Assembly (NCBI RefSeq): GCF_021725675.1
Contig: NZ_JAKJPO010000001.1
Location: 248,001-312,000, forward strand
From: Marilutibacter chinensis
GTDB lineage: Bacteria > Pseudomonadota > Gammaproteobacteria > Xanthomonadales > Xanthomonadaceae
DNA length: 64,000 nt
Reading direction: 5' to 3'
Shown: positions 18,658 to 28,500 of the stretch, piece by piece
Numbering within the stretch: the first letter of the stretch is position 1
Layout of the letters: each line of letters starts with the position of its first letter
Translations under genes and position numbers: made by a program
The notes under the pieces: generated by a model
Database searches by the model: none
What the model saw: only the letters and a program-made list of their open reading frames with translations
Told to the model about the DNA's origin: nothing

Positions 18658-18786
18658 TCAGGTGATAACCTCGATCCTCCGGTATTCGAGGCCTGCCGAC
18701 AGCGTAGCCTTGACGTCCTCGTCAAACGACTCTGCTTGACCACGCTGCAGGCGCGACGCACCCGGAGGCGGTACCCGGTTACGCAT
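18658..18786 (-). CDS. 42-aa micro-ORF overlapping the end of the XRE regulator gene
   Basis: ATG at 18786 lies inside the last codons of the XRE gene (which stops at 18779), an 8-base overlap in another frame. The 42-residue product starts MRNRVPPPGASRL and ends with the coding-like acidic/hydrophobic segment SFDEDVKATLSAGLEYRRIE. It ends 5 bp from the convergent 202-codon gene. The overlap suggests translational coupling with the regulator, as for a small partner or antitoxin-like peptide. No family is recognised, and it may be a shortened remnant. Confidence 0.35.
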   Translation of the reverse strand: MRNRVPPPGASRLQRGQAESFDEDVKATLSAGLEYRRIEVIT

Positions 18787-19153
18787 CAGGATAGTTTTCT
18801 GCGACCAGCCCAATTATTCCGACAATCTGCTCGCGGATCCTGACCGGTATCCGACGAAGCGCTGCAAGGCACTTGGCCTCAATATCGTCATGGACGTAGT
18901 CCGAGGTATTTATGGCCGGTATCCAGTCGTCTCCGGTTGGATGGATCGGGCCGCGGCCAGTTCCCAACCATTCCAGGCAGACCTGGGTCGTGATCGCGAT
19001 CCGAATCAAGTGATGCATGGACGGGTAGCTGCCGTTAGCCCGTTCCCACTGAGCCACCGCACTTCGCTGGACACCTACAGTGTCCGCCAATGTTTGTTGT
19101 GAGAGTTTCGCCATCATCCTGGCGCGGCGGATTCGGTCGGATAACGTCGCCAT
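18779..19153 (-). CDS. XRE-family HTH transcriptional regulator, 124 aa
   Basis: The N-terminal half is a Cro/CI-type helix-turn-helix (LSDRIRRARMMAKLSQQTLA followed by VGVQRSAVAQWERANGSYPS), then a short segment CLEWLGTGRGP common in small Xanthomonadaceae XRE regulators, and a helical tail (AALRRIPVRIREQIVGIIGL) probably for dimerisation. No membrane segment. It may autoregulate or control the neighbouring lower-GC genes; it is divergent from the giant autotransporter gene, with 445 bp between their starts, so it could also act on that promoter. The micro-ORF at 18658-18786 overlaps its 3' end. Confidence 0.85.
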   Translation of the reverse strand: MATLSDRIRRARMMAKLSQQTLADTVGVQRSAVAQWERANGSYPSMHHLIRIAITTQVCLEWLGTGRGPIHPTGDDWIPAINTSDYVHDDIEAKCLAALRRIPVRIREQIVGIIGLVAENYPDA

Positions 19154-19598
19154 GGGTATCGCCGGAGCTCCTTGTCCTTGGCTTGGGGGGTGAGCACTGA
19201 TAACGGGTTAGAGATTCATGCTGCAATGCGGTCCGGAATCGATGACATGGCAGAGTTCCAATGCCGATAACTCAGGACCAGCGCGTGTCGATATTCCTGA
19301 AGTCATTGGTTTCGTACATCATGTAAATCCTTGTTTTCACTTCGCCTTGATCTGGAAATATCAAATCTGCCCCCGTTCAGCGAGGAGGTAGCGACAGTTT
19401 GGGGGCGTACGGCCATCTTGTCTTCTAGATGGCAGGGCAATGTGACGTAAATCACAGATTCAGCCCGTGCCGCCCGAACATTGATCCGCGAATCGCGGAC
19501 TCCTTCTTCCGTCCTCGCTTACACACTGCGGGCCGGCATGTGCCGGTTTGCGAGGGGACGTTTGAGTTGTAGCCGCCCAAGTTCATGGAGGATGGATC
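19154..19598. other. Intergenic region between XRE regulator and autotransporter
   Basis: This 445-bp divergent region is AT-richer than average. Besides the CRP/Clp palindrome at 19441-19456 it holds a small palindrome TCCGCGA/TCGCGGA at 19484-19498 and, on the minus strand, a 16-codon ORF (19322-19272, MMYETNDFRNIDTRWS) with AAGGA seven bases upstream that could be a leader peptide or a gene remnant. No other gene is seen. Confidence 0.5.
19441..19456. promoter_or_regulatory. Perfect CRP/Clp-type operator
   Basis: TGTGA-CGTAAA-TCACA matches both half-sites of the CRP consensus (TGTGA-N6-TCACA) exactly. Xanthomonadaceae use the c-di-GMP-responsive CRP homologue Clp, which binds the same sequence. 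The site is 143 bp upstream of the autotransporter start codon, a plausible activator position if transcription starts about 60-100 bp before the gene. The motif is seen; the regulator and the direction of control are inferred. Confidence 0.65.
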
Positions 19599-22500
19599 AT
19601 GTTGAAAGCCGCACGCAAACAACGTGGCAAGCGCCGTATCCGCGTCCATCCGCTCAGCCGAAGCATCGCGCTGGCATTGCCGCTGGTGGCAGCACTGCAA
19701 CTGGTCAGTCCTGCCGCAGCCGCACAGGACGCTACCTGGAACGGGCCTGCTGCAGGCTCCTGGAACAGCGGAGTGAACTGGTCAGGCGGGACGGTCCCGA
19801 CCGGAACAGCGACTTTCGGTAACTCGTTCTTGCTTCCACGCACCATTTCCTTTGACGACGGCTCGAACAACTCGATCGGGACGATCCAGTTTGATGCTTT
19901 CGTCAACGCGGCGCATACCTTCAACGTGGGAGGCGCGCTTACCGGTGCCACCCTCAACGTGACAGGGACTGGCATCGTCAACAACTCGGTTTTCGTGCCA
20001 GTCTTCAATGTAGGCGGCGCGACGGGTACCGGAACCCTCAACTTCAACGGCGCCGGTACGACGGCGGCAAACTCCCAGCTCAATGTCGGCCTCAACGGCA
20101 ACCTCGGCTTCGATGGCACGGCCACGGCAGGCACCGCGACGATTGGCGTGGCCAGCGGCGGCAGCGCCAGCTTCCTTGGCTCAAGCACGGCCGGCGACGC
20201 CAACATCGACGTCACACTCGGCGGCAGTCTGAGCTTCGGGGGTTCAAGCACGGCCGGCAATGCCAACCTGACGGTTGGCGGGAACCTCGATTTCGATGGC
20301 CTAAGTACGGCCGGCAACGCGACGATCGACGTTAATAGCGGTGGTGTCATCGCGTTCTCGGGCTCAAGCACGGGCGGCGACGCCCAGCTCACGCTCAACG
20401 CCGGCGGTTCGCTCGACATGAGCGGCCTGACCTCCGGCTCGATGAGCTTTGGATCCCTGGCAGGCGCGGGTTCGGTCAACCTGGGTACCAACACACTGTC
20501 GCTCGGCGCGACCGGACTAAATTCGACCTTCAGCGGCGTCATTACCGGCGGGGGTGGTGTGGCTTGGGACGGCACCGGCACGCTTTCGCTGTCGGGCGCC
20601 AATACGTTCACTGGCGGCGTGACCATCAATTCCGGCAGTGTGTTTGCCGGGAACACAAGCGCACTGGGTACGGGCGCGATCAACTTCGGCGCAGGCAGTG
20701 CGCTGACACTAGGCGCGAACGGGTCGTTCGGCAATGCCCTCAACCTGGCGGGTGGAGCCAACGCGACCCTGTCGGCAGCGACGGGCTTCAACGCGACCCT
20801 GAGCGGCGATGTGAATCTGGACAGCGGCGCATCGTTGAACTTCGGCGGTGGGGCCGCGACCGGCGGCCTGATTCTCGACTGGGGCGCCGGTTCCGTGATC
20901 GGTACGGGCGCGAACCTGTCGGCCGATTTCGGCACGGTTGGACTGGGGGCAGGATTCAACGGCGGCCTGCTCGGCGGCGCGAACCTCAACATCGGCGGCG
21001 CGGGCGCGTTCAACCTCAATGGTATCAATACCACGCTCGGGCGGCTGACCGGCACGGGCAACCTGGGGCTGGGCAGCGGCTTCCTGTCGCTTGGCGCGAC
21101 CGGGCTGGACTCGAGCTTCGGTGGCGTGATCGGCGGCACTGGCGGGTTGAACTGGAACGGCGCCGGCACACTGTCGCTGTCGGGCGCGAACACCTTCAGT
21201 GGTGGCATGGCGATCAACAGCGGCAATGTCTTCGCCGGCCACACCAGCGCGCTGGGCATCGGCGCTGTCGGTCTTGGTGGCGGCAGCGCATTGACGCTGG
21301 GCGCAAACGGGACGTTCGGCAACGCCTTCAACCTGGCAGGCGGACTCAGCGCGAACCTGTCGGCGGCGAACGGCATCAACGCGACCCTGGGTGGGGACTT
21401 CAACCTCGGCGCCGGCGCGTCGCTGGGCTTCGGCAGCGGGGCCGCGACCGGCGGACTGATCCTCGACTGGGGTGCCGGCTCCGTGATCGGCGCGGGCGCG
21501 AACCTGTCGGCCGATTTCGGCACGGTCGGACTGGGGGCAGGGTTCAACGGCGGCCTGCTCGGCGGCGCGAATCTCAACATCGGCGGAGCAGGGGCGTTCA
21601 ACCTCAACGGCATCAACACTTCGCTCGGGAGGTTGACCGGGTCAGGCAGTCTGGAGCTCGGCAGCGGCTTCCTGTCGCTGGGTGCGACCGGGCTGGACTC
21701 GAACTTCGGCGGCATCATCGGCGGCAGCGGCGGGCTGAACTGGAACGGCACCGGCACGCTGTCGCTGTCAGGGGCCAGCACCTTCACCGGTGGCCTCAAC
21801 CTGGGCAGCGGCACCCTCAACGTCGGTCATGATCTGGCTCTCGGCACCGGCGCATTGACGGTAAGCGGTGCGGCCACACTCGCATCGAGTGCCGACGTCA
21901 CCTTGGGCAATGCGCTGATCCTCAATGCCGACCTTTCGCTCGGTGGCACCAACAACCTGGGCCTGGCGGGCAACCTCAGCGGTACCGGCGGCCTGACCAT
22001 GAACGGAACCGGCGTACTCAGCCTGAACGGCGACAACTCGCTGTGGGGCGGCAGTTTCAACCTCGCCAGTGGCACCTTGCAGTTGGGCAATGCCAATGCC
22101 CTCGGCAGCGGCCTGCTCGACATCGCGGGCAACGCCACGCTGGGGCCCGGCTTCGCCGGTTTCGACCTGGGCAACGACGTCAGCCTTGGCGCCGGCGCGA
22201 ATCTCGCGCTGGGTGGCGATTTTGACTGGAGCCTGAGTGGCATCGTCAGCGGCGACGGCAGCCTGAGCTACGGCGGCCCGAGCCTGCTGACCTTGAACGG
22301 TGCCAATACCTTCACCGGCGGATTCACGCTCAGCGGCGGCCGTGTGCGGGCCGGCAACCTGGGCGCGTTCGGCACCGGCGGCGTGAGTCTGGGCGGCGGC
22401 GAGCTGATCCTGGGCGTGAACGGCACGTTCGGCAACGCACTCGGTGTTGACGCCGGGCTGGGTGGCACGCTGTCGGTCGGCGGCGGCCTCGCCGCGGGCT

Positions 22501-25500
22501 GGGGCGGTGGACTCAACCTCGGTGCGGGGTCAACCCTAGGCATTGGCACCGCGACCAACAACGGCACGCTGACCCTGTTCGGCGGCGGATCGCTGGGCAC
22601 AGGGACCACGGTGTCGGCCGACTTCGGCAGCCTGCTGTTTGGCGACGCGGCATCGGCCGCGCTGCTGGGCAACGGCACGCTGAACATCGGCGCGGGCGGC
22701 TCGTTGGGACTCAACGGCTTCGATGCCTCGCTCGGCAACCTGACCGGCGCCGGCGGGATCGACCTAGGCGGCAACCTGCTCTCGATCGGCGGGCTGGGGC
22801 TCGACGGCAACTTCAGCGGCATCATCGGCGGCACCGGCGGCCTGGCCAAGCTTGGCGCGGGCACACTGACCCTGTCCGGCGCCAACACCTTCAGCGGTGG
22901 CATCGATCTCGGCGCGGGCGGCTTGCGCCTGGGGCATGCAAGCGGGCTCGGCACCGGCGCGCTGGGCGTGTCCGGCGACGCCACATTGGGTGTCAGCGTG
23001 GGCGGACTGGACATCGGCAATGCGCTCAACCTGGGCGCTGGCGCCACACTGGGACTGGATGGATCGCTCGACTTCTCGATCAGTGGCAACATCGATGGCA
23101 GTGGCGGCCTGGCCTTCAGCGGGCCGGGAGCGCTGACGCTCAACGGGGCCAACAGCTTCAGCGGCGGCTTCGGACTCGGTAGCGGCACGTTGAACCTCGG
23201 CAGTGCGACTGCACTGGGTAGCGGGCTGCTCTCGGTCGGCGGCAACGCCGACCTCAATGCCGGTCTGGCCGGGTTGAACCTGGGTAATGCTATCGACCTC
23301 GGCGGCGCCGCGACACTGAACCTCGGCGGCGTCGGCGACCTGAGCCTGTCGGGAACGATCGGTGGCACCGGCGGGCTGAGCTACAGCGGCCCGAACACGT
23401 TGAGCCTGGGCGGCGCCAACACGTTCAGTGGCGGCTTCAATCTCGGCGCCGGCACCTTGAACCTCGGCCACAATGCGGCGCTGGGCACGGGCCTGCTGAC
23501 GGTGAGCGGCAATGCCAACCTCGAGGCCGGCCTGGCGGGCCTGGACCTGGGTAACGCAATCGACCTGGGAGGTGCAGCGACCCTGAACCTGGGCGGGGCC
23601 AACGATCTGAACCTCTCGGGTGCGATTGGCGGCACCGGCGGTCTGGCCTTCGACGGCAGCGGCACGCTGGGCCTCAACGGGGGCAACAGCTTCAGCGGCG
23701 GCTTCACTCTAGGCAGCGGCACGCTCAGCCTGGGCAGCGGTACCGCGCTGGGTACGGGCGCACTGGACGTCAGCGGCAATGCATCGTTGCAGGCGGGTAT
23801 CGGCGGCCTGGATATCGGCAATGCGTTCAATCTGGGCGCCGGCACCACGCTTGGGATCGGCGGTGCCAACGGCGGCAGCATAAGCGGGAGCATCAATGGC
23901 GATGGTGGCCTGGCCTTCAACGGCAGCGGCACCTGGACGCTGGGCGGTGCCAATGGCTTTACCGGTGGCGTCGCCATCGATTCGGGCACGGTGCTGGCGC
24001 TCGATGACCTTGCGTTCGGCAGTGGCGGCATCACGCTCGGCGCGGATACCACGCTTGGGCTTGGCGGTGGCATCGCGATCGACAACGACGTGGTTCTGGG
24101 GGGCGACGGCAGCATCGACGTGACCGCCGGCATCGGCACGTTGGGCGGCAGCCTCAGCGGTGGTTTCGGCTTCACCAAGACGGGCGACGGTACGCTGTCG
24201 TTGACCGGCAGCAGCACCTTCACCGGGCCCGCCACGGTCACGGGCGGCACGCTTTCGGTCGATGGATCGCTGGCGGCCGGGGCGGACATCGGGGCCGGTG
24301 CCACGCTGGCCGGTACCGGCAGTCTCGGCGACGTGACTCTGAACGGCACGCTCACCCCCGGCAGCGTCGGTACCGCGGGCACGCTGACCGTCGGTTCGCT
24401 GTTCATGGGCGGTGGCGCGGTGCTGGATTACGACCTCGGCGTGTCCGGCGTGGTCGGCGGCAACACCAATGACCTGATCGTCGTCAACGGCGACCTGACC
24501 CTCGACGGCACCCTCAACGTCTCCGACATCGGCGGCTTCGGTCCCGGCGCCTACCGCCTGATCGACTACACCGGTACGCTGACCGACCAGGGCATGGACA
24601 TCGGCACCCTGCCGACCTGGTTCACCCTGGACGATGTCGAGCTGCAGACGGGTGTGGCCAACCAGGTCAATCTGGTGGTCGACGGCGACGCGCCGCTGCA
24701 GTTCTGGGACGGCGCAGGAACCGCGCCGGACGGCAGCGTGGGAGGTGGCAGCGGCATCTGGAATGCCAGTTCCGGCAACAATTGGACCAATGTCAACGGC
24801 GGTTTCAATGGCGACTGGGTCGGCGGGTTCGCGGTGTTCCAGGGCGCGGCCGGTACTGTCACCGTCGAGGGTGCGGTCGACTTCGGCGGCCTGCAGATCG
24901 GTACCGATGGCTACTCGATCGTCGCCGGCACCGGCGGCGTGCTCAACACCGACAACGCCACGACGATCATCCGTGTCGATCCCAACGCGACCGGCGAGAT
25001 CGCGGTACAGATCAACGGTACCGGCGGGCTGGTCAAGACCGATGGAGGCACGCTGGTGCTGTCCGGCGACAACGGCTTCACCGGTGGCCTGACGATCAAT
25101 CACGGCGGCGTCGTGGCCGGCCACACCTCCGCACTTGGTACCGGTGACGTCACGCTGGGCGCCAACACCGGCTTGATGCTGGTCGCCGACGGCGTGTTCG
25201 CGAACGGCCTGAACCTCGCTGCCGGCACCAATGCAACCCTGTCCGCCGGCGGTGGCTTCAACGCGACCTTGGGCGGCGGTCTCGACATCGGCGACGGCGC
25301 GACCCTCAATATCGGCACGACGACCAATACCGGAACGGTGGCATTGACCGGCGCCGGTTCGACCCTCGGCTCCGATGTCACGTTCTCGGCCGGCTTCGGT
25401 ACCCTCGCGGTCGGCGATGCCGACTTCGGCAACCTGCTGGGTTCCGCGACGCTGGATATCGGCGACGCGGGGACGTTCGACCTGGCCGGCTTCGATGCCT

Positions 25501-28500
25501 CGATCGGCCAGTTGGAAGGTAGCGGCGCGATCCAACTGGGCGGCAATACCCTTACGTTGGGGGGGCTGGGCCTGGACGACGCCTTCAGCGGAACCATTGA
25601 CGGTACCGGGTCATTGGCCAAGGTCGGCGACGGCATATTGGCATTGAGCGGCAGCAACAGCTTCAGCGGCGGCGTCGACCTGTCCAGCGGCACGCTGGAA
25701 CTGGGCAGCGACACCGCGCTGGGCACAGGCACGCTGGATGTGCTCGGCGATGCGACGCTGGCGACCTCGGTCGACGGACTCGACCTCGGCAACGCGCTTA
25801 CCCTGGCCGGCGGCAGCACACTGGGCATTGGCGGGAGCAACGACCTGACCCTGTCCGGTGGCATCAGCGGGGCCGGCGGACTGGGCTTCGATGGCACCGG
25901 CACGCTGGGCCTGACCGGCAGCAACAGCTTCAGCGGCGGCGTCGACCTGTCCAGCGGCACGCTGGAACTGGGCAGCGACACCGCGCTGGGCACGGGCACG
26001 CTGGATGTGCTCGGCGATGCGACGCTGGCGACCTCGGTCGACGGGCTCGACCTCGGCAACGCGCTTACCCTGGCCGGCGGCAGCACACTGGGCATCGGCG
26101 GGAGCAACGACCTGACCCTGGCCGGCGGTATCAGCGGGGCCGGCGGGCTGGGCTTCGATGGCACCGGCACGCTGGGCCTGACCGGCAGCAACAGCTTCAG
26201 CGGCGGCGTCGACCTGTCCAGCGGCACGCTGGAACTGGGCAGCGACACCGCGCTGGGCACGGGCACGCTGGATGTGCTCGGCGATGCGACGCTGGCGACC
26301 TCGGTCGACGGGCTCGACCTCGGCAACGCGCTTACCCTGGCCGGCGGCAGCACACTGGGCATCGGCGGGAGCAACGACCTGAGCCTGTCCGGTGGCATCA
26401 GCGGGGCCGGCGGACTGGGCTTCGATGGCACCGGCACGCTGGGCCTGACCGGCAGCAACAGCTTCAGCGGCGGCGTCGACCTGCTGGGCGGCACCCTCAG
26501 CGTCGGCAGCAACACCGCGTTGGGCAGCGGCAGGCTCAGCGTGGGTAACGACGCCAGTCTGACCGCGGCCAGCGACGGTATCGATATTGGCAACACGGTC
26601 GCGATCGATCCCGACACCACCCTCACAGTGGGTGGTGCGAACGATCTCGTCCTCAGCGGCGACCTGCAGGGAACCACGGGCACGCTGGCCAAGACCGATA
26701 GCGGCGCGCTGACGCTGGACGGCGACATGAGCGGCTTCACCGGCACGCTGGCGGTGAACGGGGGCACCCTCAACGTGTCCGGCCCGGTCGACACTTCGCT
26801 GACTAGTGCGGTGGGCAGCACCGCCAACTTCGGTGGCGGAAACGATGTATTGACCGTGGCCGGAGACGTGGCCGGCACGGTCAATCTAGGTGGTGGCAAC
26901 GACATTCTCAACGCAAGCCTTGCAAGCCTGGAAGGGGTCACCGGCACCATTGACGCGCAAGACGGCAGCGACCAGCTTGCGTTGACGGGTGATGGCGAAG
27001 CGACGTTGCCAGCCGACGCGTTCGTCGGGTTCGAGACGCTGGACCTGGCGGGTGGCGGTACCCTCGTCGCGGCCGAGAACAGCACCGTCGATTTCCTGGA
27101 CACGCAGATCAACGAAGGCACCCTGGTTCTCGATGGCACCTGGGGCGGCACCGCCACGGTGGCCTCGGGCGCCGGGCTGGTCGGCGATGGCGCGCTGCAG
27201 GGAGACCTGTTGCTGCTGGGCACCCTCGCACCGAGCGGCCTGGATGGCGCCACTGGTGCGGCCGGCGGCAGCGGGACGCCGGGCGCGTCGCTCAGTGTGG
27301 GCGGCCTGACCACGGGCGCGGGTTCGACCCTTCAGTTCCGCCAGGATGGCAGCGGCGCGACAGATTCGATCACCGTTGCCGGCAACGCGACCCTGAACGG
27401 CGGACAGGTAGTGGCCTTGCCGCAGGCGGGTACCTATGCGGCCAGCACCGAGTACCGGATCCTCACCACCGGTAGCCTGGGCGGCGCATTCGACAGCGTC
27501 ACCCAAGACCTGTTGCCGTTCCTGCATGCCAGCCTGGTGACCCGAGGCAACGACATTTACCTGCGCTTGGCGCAGGCGAACTTCAACCAGTTCCCGGGGC
27601 TTTCCAGCAACCAGCAGTCCGTGGCCGATGCGATGCAGGCGATCGCCGATCGCGACCAAGGCGAGCTCGAGGACCTGCTGTCGGCCGCACGTGGCGTGAC
27701 CGCGGACCAGGCACCTCGGATGTTCGACACCCTGACCGGCGAGAGCTACGCCTCGGTGCTCAGCGCTTCGCGCTTCGGCGCCGAGCGCCTGCACCGTACC
27801 GTCGGCCAGCAGCTCGACAGCGGCCGTGACGAGGCCCGCGGCGCTGGCGCGGTTACCGCTTGGGCCACGGCCTACGGCGGCAATGCCGATTTCGAAAGTG
27901 ATCAGCTGGCCGCGATCGACAACCAGCTCAGCGGTCTTGCCGTCGGCGTGGACTACCAGGCCAGCGAGGCTTTCCTGTGGGGCGGCCATCTGGGTCTCTC
28001 GCGCTCGGAACAGGACATCGACCGCCGCGGCGACAACATCGACAGCGACAACGTCAATCTCGGCGCGCACTTCGCCTATGCGCCGACGAACTGGTGGATA
28101 CAGGGCGCGGCGGGCCTGAGCCGGCAGAGCCACGAAGGCCGGCGCACCGTCGAGGTCGGCACGTTCGAGCGTACAGCGCGTTCGGACTTCGACAGCGACG
28201 GCCTGTATGCGATGGTCGAAAGCGGTCTGCGATTCGACCGCGGATCGTGGCGGATCGAACCTTTGATCGGTGCGTACTATCACAACGTGAATCTCGACGG
28301 CTTCACCGAACGGGGAGCTGACGATGCCAACCTGCGGGTCGAGTCGGCCGACTACGAGACCATCACCGCCGGCGCAGGCGTGCGCCTGGCCGGCGCGTTC
28401 GACAGGTCCGGTGGTGGCCGACTGTCGCCGACCTTCGACCTGCGTTACCTGCATGACCTCAATGACGGCCGTCCGCGTACGGTGAACCACTTTGCGGCGG

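Noticed and set aside
19272..19322. 16-codon minus-strand ORF MMYETNDFRNIDTRWS
   Set aside because: It has AAGGA upstream but is too short to support without conservation data; noted in the intergenic entry only.
25651..26460. CRISPR-like array
   Set aside because: The regular spacing is an in-frame 89-codon protein repeat without unique spacers.
19583..27313. Very long minus-strand frames (745, 737, 608 codons and others) opposite the autotransporter gene
   Set aside because: They are Pro/Ala/Ser or Arg/Ala-rich mirror images of the Gly/Leu/Thr repeat codons, start and stop arbitrarily, and lack domains or ribosome-binding sites.
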